A stretch of 34,177 nucleotides of DNA from JANWZL01 sp041640815 (GCA_041640815.1 JBEPZO010000021.1:1-34177); one strand, 5' to 3'. Shown: positions 1 to 12,575, counted from the stretch's first letter. The notes: generated by a model from the sequence alone, not told the origin. A program made the numbers and translations.

Positions 1-81
1 GTGCGCTGCGCGCATCCCGCCTGCGGCGGGGCTGTTGGCTAACGCCAGCGTCCTGCGGCACCTTCGGTGCCTGGTGGGATG
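1..81. repeat. Cluster of short hairpins at the left edge
   Basis: Three short inverted repeats are packed here: CCCGCC/GGCGGG (16-21 with 25-30, loop TGC), TGGC/GCCA (36-39 with 44-47, loop TAAC) and GGCACC/GGTGCC (57-62 with 66-71, loop TTC). An outer pair CATCCC (13-18) and GGGATG (76-81) could enclose all three, but its right arm already belongs to the transposase relic. The pattern resembles the intergenic element at the right edge of the window. No coding sequence is recognisable. Whether this is a mobile palindromic element or debris next to the insertion-sequence relic cannot be decided from one copy. Confidence 0.5.
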
Positions 82-514
82 AAGGCGCATGTGGGGGTGG
101 ATGGCAAGTCGAGCCACATGCACACGGGGGTGACCACGGCGGCCAATGTGAATGATGTGACGCAAGCGCATCGGTGTCTGCACGGGCAGCAGACCGACGC
201 CTTTGCCGATGCGGGTTATCAGGGGGTAGACAAACGCCCGGAAAACCAGGGCAGACCACTGACGTGGCACGTGGCCATGCGGCCGGGCAAGCGTCGGGCA
301 TTGGCCAAGACCACTTTTCTTGGCCAGGTGATGCAGGCTTGGAACGCACCAAGGCGCGCATGTGCCCGAGGGTGAGCATGTGTTTTGGGTGCTTGAGTGC
401 CAGTTCGGCTACCGTAAGGCGCGCTACCGTGGTGTGGCCAAGGACACGGCGCAGCTCGATGTCTTATTTGCGTTCACGCTATGTGGCTGGTGCGCAAAGC
501 GTTGTTGGCTGTAA
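76..514 (+). pseudogene. Decayed IS5-family transposase, 5'-truncated and frameshifted
   Basis: The reading frame from about 76 encodes a recognisable IS5-group transposase core (GMKAHVGVDG, TTAANVNDVTQAH, FADAGYQGVDKRPEN, WHVAMRPGKRRAL). It carries the second catalytic Asp in ADAGYQG. Near 340-345 the homology moves to another frame (LERTKARMCPRV). Near 372 it moves again (EHVFWVLECQFGYRKARYRG, with the catalytic Glu) and runs to TAA at 512-514. The part with the first catalytic Asp is missing, replaced by hairpin-rich DNA upstream of about 75. Two frameshifts plus the truncation mean no active enzyme can be made. From 515 to about 668 there is probably the non-coding tail of the element; no terminal inverted repeat could be assigned with confidence. 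Confidence 0.85.
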
Positions 515-668
515 CGGGATAAGTGCGCCCGATGCGGAGCCATGCGGTCCGACGGGGCTAAAGGAGGCCCACGAGAGGGACTTTTGGAGCGGGAAATGAC
601 TCAAAATCTCCCCCTGATCCCGTCACGTGAAACAAAGTCTGCCATCACCACGTCGTCTGGGACGAATA

Positions 669-748
669 GGCAGAGTTGTGCAGAGGTTAAGGGAGCATAC
701 GGGCTTATAACCCGTAGTGAGGGTTCGAATCCCTCCTTCTCTCCGCCA
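669..748 (+). tRNA. tRNA-like element, putative tRNA-Ile(UAU), degenerate
   Basis: A cloverleaf can be drawn. The D stem is GTGC/GCAT (678-681, 695-698) with GG in the loop. The anticodon stem ACGGG/CCCGT (699-703, 711-715) carries loop CTTATAA, giving anticodon TAT, which would read AUA. The T stem is GAGGG/CCCTC (719-723, 731-735) with loop TTCGAAT. The 3' end has G745 and an encoded CCA (746-748). The acceptor stem is imperfect: GG-AGAG pairs with CTCTCC only if C671 bulges out, two extra bases sit between the T stem and the acceptor, and the variable loop is only three bases. It may be a pseudo-tRNA or an unusual accessory tRNA. Its position beside an IS relic fits a mobile-element integration site. 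Confidence 0.5.
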
Positions 749-862
749 ATACTACGCCCTTTTGATTAACCAAGGTAATGCTCGTTGCAATGGACCGTGG
801 GGTCAAATACCACCCTCGGCGCAGCGCGTCAGGCAGCGCAGTCCTGAGCGCAGAGCGTCATG

Positions 863-1249
863 TCAGCATTGTTCCCACGGCAGACCATCGAAACGCCAGC
901 CGTTACGCGTCGAGCGGTGATGGTGTTCGTCGAGCTCGCCTTCGAAGCCGTAGAGGACGTTGTAGACCTCGGTAAAGCCGTTGCGCTCGAGGAACTCTCC
1001 CGCCTCCTTGGAGCGGTTGCCCGAACGGCAGATGAGGACGACCGGCCGGTGATGCGAGGCGGCCATGCGTACCTGGCCGAGGAAGTGGGGATTTAGGTCC
1101 CAGTTGATGCCCTCGTACCAGGGGATGAGGATGGCACCGACCGGATGGCCGACGAAAAGGTATTCGAATTCCGAACGGCAGTCGATGAATACCGCCTCGG
1201 GGTGGGTCTGCAGGAATTCATAGGCCTCTTTGGGCGTCAAGTGCTGCAT
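863..1249 (-). CDS. Single-domain rhodanese-like sulfurtransferase
   Basis: This 128-residue protein is one complete rhodanese domain. It has an N-terminal FIDCRSEFEY segment and the active-site loop CRSGNRS with the sulfur-carrying Cys at residue 74. Such proteins transfer sulfane sulfur from thiosulfate or persulfides to acceptors, normally in the cytosol; no signal peptide is seen. The loop is the six-residue type expected of sulfurtransferases rather than Cdc25-like phosphatases. The start at 1249 is supported by GGAGG a few bases upstream. The gene is divergent from metH across about 225 bases. It stands alone, so its physiological acceptor cannot be inferred. Confidence 0.9.
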   Translation of the reverse strand: MQHLTPKEAYEFLQTHPEAVFIDCRSEFEYLFVGHPVGAILIPWYEGINWDLNPHFLGQVRMAASHHRPVVLICRSGNRSKEAGEFLERNGFTEVYNVLYGFEGELDEHHHRSTRNGWRFDGLPWEQC

Positions 1250-1475
1250 GGTATGCCTCCGCTGACCTGATCATCGCCTCGACGGGGGATGCGCCGCGCT
1301 CTGCTGGGCCAAGCGGCGGAAAACAGCCAGCACGGCCATGCCCGGACGCGCTGCGGTGACGAAGACGGCTACAAGAAGGCGGCACTCACCTGCGGTAGGA
1401 CTTCCAGCCGCTGCACGGCGCGGGCGCGCGCAACCCAATGGTAATATCACGGCGTTGATTTTGCGCATCGCCGCC

Positions 1476-5177
<3,702 letters not shown>

Positions 5178-5202
5178 GCATTGCCCCGGCCGAGCCCCCG
5201 CC

Positions 5203-6243
5203 ATGTCGCTGCCGGCCCCCTTTCAGTCGCCTGACGCCCTGCGCGCCGCCTTCCTCGAAGGGCTCAACCGTCTGCTCGCCGATGACGGCGGCGTGGGCGG
5301 CTATATCCTGGCCCTGGCCAATGCCGCGCAAGCGCCGTCGCTGTGGCAACAGCTAAAGGGCGACTTGCAAGCGCGCTACCACCACCACGCCACCCGGATC
5401 ACCGCGGCGCTACGCGAAGGGCGCCGCCTGGATGTGCCGGAAGACGATCTCCTGGTGTTCCTCAAGCTCATGGCCATGGGGTTCGACGCCATCGGCATCG
5501 CAGAGCGGCGCACCGCTGGCCCTTGGGAGGTGGTGTTCAACCCGCTGCGGGCCCTGCGTCCACCGCGGGCGAGCCAGGCCCCCGTGCGCGGGATTGCGCC
5601 GGCGTTCGACCGCAACGGCTTTCACTTCAATCTGCCTAGCCTCGAGCCGGAGGTGATCTGGTCGGGTGAACTGCTCGGGCGCACGGCGCGTCTGCTCTAC
5701 AACAAGTTTCCCTTCGTTGAGGCGCACGCGCTCCTCATCCCCGAGCCAGAGCGGGAATTGCCCCAACTGCTATCGCATAAGCTGCATGGCTGGGCCTGGG
5801 AGGTGACCTCGGCAATCGGCCGCGTCATGCCAGGCTTCGGCCTGGCCTACAACAGTTATGGGGCGCATGCCTCGGTGAACCACTTGCACTTTCAGACCTT
5901 TGTACGTCGTCACACCCTGCCCGTGTGCAGCGCACATTGGACCCACAATGGCGGTGAGACAGCTTACCCTGCACATTGCCTGCGCTTCACCGAGCCGCTA
6001 GCGAGCTGGGTCGCCATCGATCGCCTGCATGCGCGGCAGATCGCCTATAACCTCATCTATCTGCCCGGCGCTCTCTACCTGTTCCCTCGCCGATCCCAGG
6101 GCAGCTACACCCCGCCCAGCTGGAGCGTGGGCCACGCCTGGTATGAGATGGCCGGAGGCGTGGTCACCTTCAGCCGCGAGCATTACACCCAACTGGACGC
6201 GGCAGCCATCGAGGCGCAATTGCGTCATGTCAGCCTGAGCTAG
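5203..6243 (+). CDS. VTC2/GDPGP1-like histidine-triad protein (GalT/Apa1 branch)
   Basis: This 346-residue protein carries the motif NHLHFQTF, with H227, H229 and Q231. It matches the H-x-H-x-Q signature of the GalT/Apa1 branch of the HIT superfamily and closely resembles the active site of plant VTC2 (GDP-L-galactose phosphorylase) and animal GDPGP1. In those enzymes the second His is nucleotidylated. A nucleotide-sugar phosphorylase or nucleotidylyltransferase activity is therefore likely, but the substrate is unknown. Other conserved-looking stretches are FNLPSLEPEVIW, YNKFPFVEAHALLIPEP and GFGLAYNSYGAHASVNHLHF, in the order seen in the family. The gene starts 25 bases after metH and ends three bases before yhdP, so it is probably co-transcribed. 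No functional link to methionine synthesis is evident. Confidence 0.7.
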   Translation: MSLPAPFQSPDALRAAFLEGLNRLLADDGGVGGYILALANAAQAPSLWQQLKGDLQARYHHHATRITAALREGRRLDVPEDDLLVFLKLMAMGFDAIGIAERRTAGPWEVVFNPLRALRPPRASQAPVRGIAPAFDRNGFHFNLPSLEPEVIWSGELLGRTARLLYNKFPFVEAHALLIPEPERELPQLLSHKLHGWAWEVTSAIGRVMPGFGLAYNSYGAHASVNHLHFQTFVRRHTLPVCSAHWTHNGGETAYPAHCLRFTEPLASWVAIDRLHARQIAYNLIYLPGALYLFPRRSQGSYTPPSWSVGHAWYEMAGGVVTFSREHYTQLDAAAIEAQLRHVSLS

Positions 6244-6246
6244 GCC

Positions 6247-9200
6247 GTGCTCGGTCTTCTGCGTCGTACCCTGCATTACGCCGCCTACACGCTCGCGGCG
6301 GTGGTGATCGTCCTGTCATCGCTGGCACTGGCGCTCAAGCTGTGGATCCTACCGGACATCGACCGCTATCGCCCTGAGCTGGCACGGCTGATCGGCGAAG
6401 CCACAGGTGTACCGGCGACGATTGGTACCCTCGCAGCGGGCTGGCGCGGACTGTCGCCCTACTTGCGCTTGGGTCAGGTGCAGCTACTGCCGGATGGCGA
6501 GCTGCCAGCGCTGACCCTGCCGCGCGTCGAAGCCACCCTCTCCTGGACCAGTGTCTTGTTCGCCGATCTGCGCCTGGCCACGCTCGAGTTCGACCGACCG
6601 CATCTGGTCATCCGCCGCGACCGGCAGGGGGTGATCTACGTCGCCGGCATCCCGGTCAACACCGCCGGCAGCCCAAGCACCCTCCCAGACTGGCTGCTCA
6701 GGCAGCGCCAGACCGTGGTGCGCAAGGCGACCCTCGTCTGGCAGGACGAGCTGCTCAATGCGCCGCCGCTGACCCTGTCCGAGCTCGATTTGGTGCTGCT
6801 GAACCGGCTGGGGCGGCATCGGCTGGCGCTCACTGCACGGCCGCCAGACAGCGTTGCTCGCTGGCTCGACGTCCGCGCCGATTTCCGGGGCCGCACTGTC
6901 AGACGGCTGGAAGGCTTCGCCGGGAAACTTTACGTCTATGCCGTCGGGGCCACGGCTACGGCACTGGGCACCTGGGCGCCATGGGCACAGCCGTCGGTGC
7001 GCAGCGGTCATGGCTCGCTGCGCTTCTGGCTGGAGTTTTCGCAGCGGCGGATCGACGGTCTGGTTGGCGACGTCCGCTTGCATCGGGTCGGCATCGGCCC
7101 GACCGAGTCGCTGCCAGAGATCCGCTTCGAGCGCATCGATGGCCGCCTGGGCTGGCGCCGGACCAAGGCGGGCCATGACTATTACGTCGAGCGCCTGAGC
7201 TTCACCGCGCCCTCGGGACGCAAGGCCGCACCTGCCAGCGTGCGCGTGCATGTGGGCCACGGTGACGATGGCAAGCTCGATGCGTTGCGGGTAGAGGTTG
7301 AGGCGCTCAGGCTGGAGGCCTTGACCGCCCTCATCGGTGCCGTGCCCATCCCACGCCAGGCGCACGACCTCATCGAGGCGTTCGATCCGCGCGGCCAGGT
7401 GGATCGGCTGCAATTGAGCTGGCAGGATAAGGGCCGCTACAGCCTGGAGGCGCGATTCCAGGAGGTCGGGCTGCGTGCGGGTCATGGCATCCCCAGCCTG
7501 AGCGGGCTATCCGGGGAGGTCACGGCCTCGGAGCGTGGCGGCGAGGCCCGCCTCGATTCGCAGCGGTTGACCTGGGATGATGCCCAGATCTTTCGCCACC
7601 CCCTGGCCTTCGATCGCGTCATGGCGAGGCTGGCCTGGAAGCTGCAGGCGGATGGCGGCCTTGCGCTGAAGATCGACGACCTGCGCCTGACCAACGCCGA
7701 TTTCGCGGCCACGGCGGGCGGCAGCATCCTGCTCAAGCCAGGCGCGGCACCGGAAGTCGATCTCACCGCCCGCTTGCGTCGCGGCATGGGCAATGCGGTT
7801 TGGCGCTATCTGCCGCGCAGCGTCTCCGAGGATGCCTACGACTGGATTCGACGCGGGATCAAGGCCGGCCTGGCCGAGGAGGCGAGCATGATCCTGCGCG
7901 GGCCGCTTGACCGTTTTCCCTTCCATCAAGGCGGTGGCCAGTTTCGCGTCGACGTGAAGCTGCGCGATGCCGAGGTCGAGGTCGCACCGGACTGGCCGCG
8001 CTTCGTTGGCATCCACGGCCACTTGGTGTTCCGTGACACGGCCATGGAGCTATTGCTTAAAACGGCCCGCATCAGCGGCGTGCCAGGAATAGCGTTGTCC
8101 GGCATCAAGGGTGTCGTGCCGGATTTGCATTTCTCCGACGACGAAACCCTATTCATCGAGGGCCGTGCCCACGGCCCGACGTCGGCATTCCTCGACTACA
8201 TCCGCGCCAGTCCCATCCACGACTACACCGACCGCTTCACCGAGGGCATGCGCGCCCAAGGGCAAGGCGGGCTCAGCCTGCGCCTCAACCTGCCTTTGCG
8301 CAGGCTAGCGGCCAGCACCGTTGCCGGCGTCTACCGCCTCGTCGACAATCGGCTGGATCCAGGGCATGGGATGCCCGTGCTCGAGCACTTGAGCGGCGAG
8401 ATCGGCTTTACCCATCGGCAGGTCAACGCCAAGGGGCTGAGCGCCAAACTCTTGGGCCAGCCGGCCACCCTCGACCTGCACAGCGGTCCGGCCGGTCGCG
8501 TGATCCTCAACATCGATGGCCGCCTGCTACCTGCTGCCCTGGCGCCCTGGATCGGCGAGGATTGGCTGCGCCGCGTCAAAGGCGCGACCAGCTATCGCGC
8601 CGAGCTCGCCCTCCACCGGCAACAGACCGACCTGCGCGTCGAGAGCGAACTCGAGGGCGTCGCGATCGACTTGCCGCAGCCTCTGGGCAAGCCGGCCGAG
8701 CGCGCAGCGCCCCTGCTGGTGACCTTGAGCCATGCGGCGGCGCAGACCAACGTTCTCGTCAAGTACGACCAAATCCTCACCGCCCGGGCGCTGCTCGGCG
8801 AGGGGGACGATGGGCCCCGTATCGCCATCCGCATCGGCCATGGCGAGGCGCCGCTGCCGCGCCATTCCGGGCTCACCTTGGAGGCCGCCCAGTCCAGCCT
8901 CGACCTCGATGCCTGGCTCGCCTTGGTCGATGGGGTGGGCGGCAAGGGCCTCGACATCCATGCCCTCACGCTCACCGCCAACGAGCTCATCGTCTTCGAC
9001 CGCCGCCTCACCGGCACGCAGCTTACTGCTCAGACGACAGCGGCGGGCTGGTTGGTGCAGGTCGCCGGCCGCGAGCTGGAGGGAGAGATACGATGGCGGC
9101 CGACAGGCACACACACCGCGGTAGAAGGGCGATTTCGACGTCTCAGCATCCCGCCGCCTACTGCCAACGGCGCCACGGTTTCGCAGCCTAAGCGAAGCGC

Positions 9201-10035
9201 GAACATCGAGGCGGTTGTCCGCGTCGACAGCTTGCAGATCGCAGATCGTGACCTCGGCGCGCTCGAGCTACTTGTCCGTCCAGATGTGCGCGGCATGCGC
9301 CTTACGACCCTACGCCTTACCAACCCCGACGGCCGTCTGGAGGCTAGCGGGCTACTTTCCAACCTCCCTCAAGGCAAATCCACCCTTGAGCTCAAGCTGG
9401 AGAGCGGCAACTTGAGCGCGCTCCTTGGCCGTTTGGGCTATCCAGGCAATCTTCGCCGCGGCGAGGGCAGCGTCAAGGGAAGGCTGGGCTGGCCAGGCGG
9501 GATTGAGGATTTGGCCCTCGACCGGCTCAGCGGCGAGTTCGAGATCCATTTCAAGAAGGGCCAATTCACCAAGCTCGACCCCGGCGCCGGCCGGCTGCTG
9601 GGCGTGCTCAGCCTGCAGGCCCTGCCACGGCGCATCAGCCTCGATTTTCGCGACATCTTCAGCGAGGGCTTCGCCTTCGATGAGCTGGCGGCCGGCGTTC
9701 GCCTCAAGGGCGGTGTCGCCCACCTCGACGCCTTCAGCATGCGCGGCCCGGCCGCCAGCATCAGCATGCAAGGCGAGATCGATCTGGTACACGAGACGCA
9801 ATCGCTGCGCGTTGCCGTACAACCACGCCTAGAGGACACCCTGGCCGCCGGCGCCATGTTGATCAACCCGGCAGTTGGCGTCGGCGCCCTGGTGGCGAGC
9901 AAGGTGCTCAAGGATCCGATCAGCCGCGCCGCTACCTTCGAATATCTGGTGCGCGGCAGCTGGACCGAGCCGGAAGTCAGCCGCATCCCCCGTCCACGGC
10001 CAGCGGAGGATGCGGCTGCCAGCGGCGCCCCTTAA
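6247..10035 (+). CDS. yhdP: YhdP-family AsmA-like envelope protein
   Basis: This 1262-residue protein has one N-terminal membrane helix (about residues 9-31). It is followed by a WILPDIDRYRPELARLIGEA segment typical of YhdP/AsmA proteins and a long beta-rich periplasmic region. The C-terminal part (LGVLSLQALPRRISLDFRDI and SKVLKDPISRAATFEYLVRG) is characteristic of YhdP. In E. coli, YhdP acts with TamB and YdbH as a bridge-like protein moving phospholipids between inner and outer membrane, and the same role is likely here. The size is close to the family norm. The start is GTG at 6247, three bases after the preceding stop, which suggests translational coupling. The order yhdP–nitrilase–tldD is common in proteobacteria and supports the call. 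Confidence 0.92.
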   Translation: MLGLLRRTLHYAAYTLAAVVIVLSSLALALKLWILPDIDRYRPELARLIGEATGVPATIGTLAAGWRGLSPYLRLGQVQLLPDGELPALTLPRVEATLSWTSVLFADLRLATLEFDRPHLVIRRDRQGVIYVAGIPVNTAGSPSTLPDWLLRQRQTVVRKATLVWQDELLNAPPLTLSELDLVLLNRLGRHRLALTARPPDSVARWLDVRADFRGRTVRRLEGFAGKLYVYAVGATATALGTWAPWAQPSVRSGHGSLRFWLEFSQRRIDGLVGDVRLHRVGIGPTESLPEIRFERIDGRLGWRRTKAGHDYYVERLSFTAPSGRKAAPASVRVHVGHGDDGKLDALRVEVEALRLEALTALIGAVPIPRQAHDLIEAFDPRGQVDRLQLSWQDKGRYSLEARFQEVGLRAGHGIPSLSGLSGEVTASERGGEARLDSQRLTWDDAQIFRHPLAFDRVMARLAWKLQADGGLALKIDDLRLTNADFAATAGGSILLKPGAAPEVDLTARLRRGMGNAVWRYLPRSVSEDAYDWIRRGIKAGLAEEASMILRGPLDRFPFHQGGGQFRVDVKLRDAEVEVAPDWPRFVGIHGHLVFRDTAMELLLKTARISGVPGIALSGIKGVVPDLHFSDDETLFIEGRAHGPTSAFLDYIRASPIHDYTDRFTEGMRAQGQGGLSLRLNLPLRRLAASTVAGVYRLVDNRLDPGHGMPVLEHLSGEIGFTHRQVNAKGLSAKLLGQPATLDLHSGPAGRVILNIDGRLLPAALAPWIGEDWLRRVKGATSYRAELALHRQQTDLRVESELEGVAIDLPQPLGKPAERAAPLLVTLSHAAAQTNVLVKYDQILTARALLGEGDDGPRIAIRIGHGEAPLPRHSGLTLEAAQSSLDLDAWLALVDGVGGKGLDIHALTLTANELIVFDRRLTGTQLTAQTTAAGWLVQVAGRELEGEIRWRPTGTHTAVEGRFRRLSIPPPTANGATVSQPKRSANIEAVVRVDSLQIADRDLGALELLVRPDVRGMRLTTLRLTNPDGRLEASGLLSNLPQGKSTLELKLESGNLSALLGRLGYPGNLRRGEGSVKGRLGWPGGIEDLALDRLSGEFEIHFKKGQFTKLDPGAGRLLGVLSLQALPRRISLDFRDIFSEGFAFDELAAGVRLKGGVAHLDAFSMRGPAASISMQGEIDLVHETQSLRVAVQPRLEDTLAAGAMLINPAVGVGALVASKVLKDPISRAATFEYLVRGSWTEPEVSRIPRPRPAEDAAASGAP

Positions 10036-10191
10036 GGCCACTGCCCGCCTTGCCGTGCCTGGCTAGGATTGTGTAAGTTTCATGCTCGCTGCGGCCCGGC
10101 AGCAGGCAAGCCCCCCTCGTCAACGTCGCCGCTCATGCCCTCCGCAACGCAGCGCAGAACAAGCTAGCTAAGCCTTTGTGAGCCCCAAACC

Positions 10192-11109
10192 GTGAACGCC
10201 AAATCCACTTCCAGCTTCGCCCGCACGCGCAGCCGCAGCGCCCCGAAGACGGCGCCGGAGACCAGCGGTGTGGTGCGCGTGGCGGCCATTCAGATGGCCT
10301 CCGGCCCCAACGTCGCCGCCAATCTGGCCGAAAGCGAGCGACTCATCGCCATGGCCGCCGCCGCTGGGGCAAAGCTCATCGCCCTCCCCGAATACTTTGC
10401 CATCATGGGCCTGAAAGACACCGACAAGGTGAAAGTGCGCGAGCAGCCAGGGCATGGACCGATCCAGGACTTTCTCGCCGCCCAGGCGAAAAGGCATGGC
10501 ATCTGGCTGGTGGGCGGCTCCGTCCCGCTCGAGTGCGGCCACCCGAAAAAGGTCTACAACAGCTGCCTGGTCTATGACGCGCGCGGCGTGCAGGTCGCCC
10601 GCTATGACAAGATCCACCTCTTCGGCCTCTCACTGGGGCACGAGCAGTACCGCGAAGCGGCCACCATCATGCCGGGCAAGCGGGTGGTGGTGGTCGAGAC
10701 CCCCTTTGGTCGCATGGGGCTGTCGATCTGCTATGACCTGCGTTTTCCAGAGCTCTATCGCGCCATGGGCGAAGTCGATCTCATCCTGGTGCCGTCGGCC
10801 TTCACCGCCACCACCGGCAAGGCGCATTTCGAGACCCTGGTGCGGGCGCGCGCCATCGAGAACCTGGCCTATGTCATCGCCCCGGCGCAGGGCGGCTATC
10901 ACCTCTCCGGCCGCGAAACACACGGCGACACCATGATCGTCGACCCCTGGGGCAACGTGCTCGACCGCCTGCCGCGCGGCTCGGGTGTGGTCACGGCAGG
11001 TATCAACCTTGCCTACCAGAAAGGGCTACGCAATAGCCTGCCAGCGCTCAGACACCGCACCCTGAACTGCGGTAGCGCCGAGCTCGTCGAAGTCATCAAG
11101 GCCATCTAA
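10192..11109 (+). CDS. Nit-type carbon-nitrogen hydrolase (deaminated-glutathione amidase-like)
   Basis: This is a 305-residue nitrilase-superfamily enzyme with the complete Glu-Lys-Cys catalytic triad: E67 in ALPEYF, K140 in YDKIHLF and C180 in LSICYDLRFPEL. The Nit1/omega-amidase subgroup hydrolyses amides such as deaminated glutathione, a metabolite-repair role; the exact substrate is inferred. The start is GTG at 10192, which gives an N-terminal extension of about 25 residues rich in Ser, Arg and Ala before the conserved VRVAAIQMASG. A later GTG near 10270 would remove it. A gap of about 156 bases separates it from yhdP, while tldD begins 20 bases downstream. This neighbourhood is conserved in many beta- and gammaproteobacteria. 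Confidence 0.9.
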   Translation: MNAKSTSSFARTRSRSAPKTAPETSGVVRVAAIQMASGPNVAANLAESERLIAMAAAAGAKLIALPEYFAIMGLKDTDKVKVREQPGHGPIQDFLAAQAKRHGIWLVGGSVPLECGHPKKVYNSCLVYDARGVQVARYDKIHLFGLSLGHEQYREAATIMPGKRVVVVETPFGRMGLSICYDLRFPELYRAMGEVDLILVPSAFTATTGKAHFETLVRARAIENLAYVIAPAQGGYHLSGRETHGDTMIVDPWGNVLDRLPRGSGVVTAGINLAYQKGLRNSLPALRHRTLNCGSAELVEVIKAI

Positions 11110-11129
11110 CTTCTTACCCTCACCACGCC

Positions 11130-12575
11130 ATGACTGATCCAGCAACCCTGTTCGCCACTGCCCAAGCCACCTTGCTCGCCCCGAACGATATCGATACGCC
11201 ACAGGTGGAAGCCCTGTTCGCGCTGCTTACTGCGCATAAACTGGACGATGCCGACCTGTATTTCCAATACACCCGCTCCGAGGCCTGGAGCTTGGAAGAA
11301 GGGCAGGTCAAGTCGGGCAGCTTCGATATCGATCAAGGCGTTGGTGTGCGCGCGGTGGTCGGCGACAAGACCGCCTTTGCCTACTCCGATGACATCACCC
11401 TGCCCGCCATACGGCAAGCCGCGCTCACTGCCCGCGCCATCGCGCTGGCCGGCGGCGAGGGGCGCGTTGCCGTGCCGGAGCGCGTTACCGGCCGCAGCCT
11501 CTATCCGGCCATCGATCCACTCGGCTCCCTGAGCGAGGCCGACAAGGTGGCCCTATTGCATCGGCTGGAGGCCTATGTGCGCGCCTTAGACCCGCGCGTG
11601 ACCCAAGTCATGGCGAGCCTTGCCGGCGAGTACGAGGTGGTGTTCATCGCCCGCCTCGATGGTCGCCTGGCCGCCGACGTGCGCCCCCTGGTGCGGCTAT
11701 CGCTGCAGGTCATCGTCGAACAGGACGGCCGCCGCGAACAAGGCACGGCCGGCGGCGGCGGCCGCTTCGACTACGCCTATTTTACCGACGAGGTGTTGCG
11801 CGACTACGCCGCGCAAGCCGTCAAGCAAGCGCTCACCAACCTCGAGGCGCGTCCTGCCCCGGCGGGCACCATGACCGTGGTCCTCGGGCCGGGTTGGCCC
11901 GGCATCCTGCTGCACGAGGCCGTCGGTCACGGCCTAGAGGGGGATTTCAACCGCAAGGGCGCCTCCGCTTTCTCTGGCCGCATCGGCGAGCGGGTGGCCG
12001 CCCCCGGTGTCACCGTTGTGGACGACGGCACGCTGCCAGGCCGACGCGGTTCCCTCAACATCGATGACGAGGGTACCCCGACGCAGTGCACGGTGTTGAT
12101 CGAGGACGGCATCTTACGTGGCTACATGCAGGACAGTCTCAATGCGCGGCTGATGGGCATGGCCCCTACCGGCAATGCCCGGCGCGAATCCTTCGCCCAC
12201 CTACCCATGCCGCGCATGACCAATACCTACATGCACGCCGGCAGCTACGACCCGCAGGAGATCATCGCCTCGGTCAAGCACGGCCTGTACGCGGTCAACT
12301 TCGGCGGGGGGCAGGTCGACATCACCAGCGGCAAGTTCGTCTTTTCCGCCGCCGAGGCCTATATCATCGAAAACGGTAGAATCACCTACCCGGTCAAGGG
12401 TGCCACCCTGATCGGCAACGGCCCGGATGTGCTCACCCGCGTGGCGATGATCGGCAACGACCTCAAGCTCGACCCCGGCGTGGGTACTTGCGGCAAGGAA
12501 GGGCAGAGCGTACCGGTAGGCGTGGGCCAGCCGACGCTACGCATCGATGGACTTACCGTCGGCGGCACGCAATGA
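11130..12575 (+). CDS. tldD: TldD metalloprotease subunit
   Basis: This 481-residue protein carries the zinc-binding HExxxH motif of TldD in LLHEAVGHGLEGDF (H262, E263, H267) and a C-terminal CGKEGQSVPVG segment containing a conserved Cys. TldD forms a heterodimer with TldE (PmbA). In E. coli the complex degrades the CcdA antitoxin and processes microcin B17, threading unfolded peptides to the active site. The partner tldE/pmbA is not in this window, as is usual. The length matches E. coli TldD (481 residues). The start ATG at 11130 lies 20 bases after the nitrilase stop, so the two are probably one operon. No terminator is seen in the roughly 200 bases that follow. Confidence 0.95.
   Translation: MTDPATLFATAQATLLAPNDIDTPQVEALFALLTAHKLDDADLYFQYTRSEAWSLEEGQVKSGSFDIDQGVGVRAVVGDKTAFAYSDDITLPAIRQAALTARAIALAGGEGRVAVPERVTGRSLYPAIDPLGSLSEADKVALLHRLEAYVRALDPRVTQVMASLAGEYEVVFIARLDGRLAADVRPLVRLSLQVIVEQDGRREQGTAGGGGRFDYAYFTDEVLRDYAAQAVKQALTNLEARPAPAGTMTVVLGPGWPGILLHEAVGHGLEGDFNRKGASAFSGRIGERVAAPGVTVVDDGTLPGRRGSLNIDDEGTPTQCTVLIEDGILRGYMQDSLNARLMGMAPTGNARRESFAHLPMPRMTNTYMHAGSYDPQEIIASVKHGLYAVNFGGGQVDITSGKFVFSAAEAYIIENGRITYPVKGATLIGNGPDVLTRVAMIGNDLKLDPGVGTCGKEGQSVPVGVGQPTLRIDGLTVGGTQ

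Noticed and set aside
1250..1475. Cobalamin riboswitch ahead of metH
   Set aside because: The B12-box and other conserved blocks were not found in the leader.
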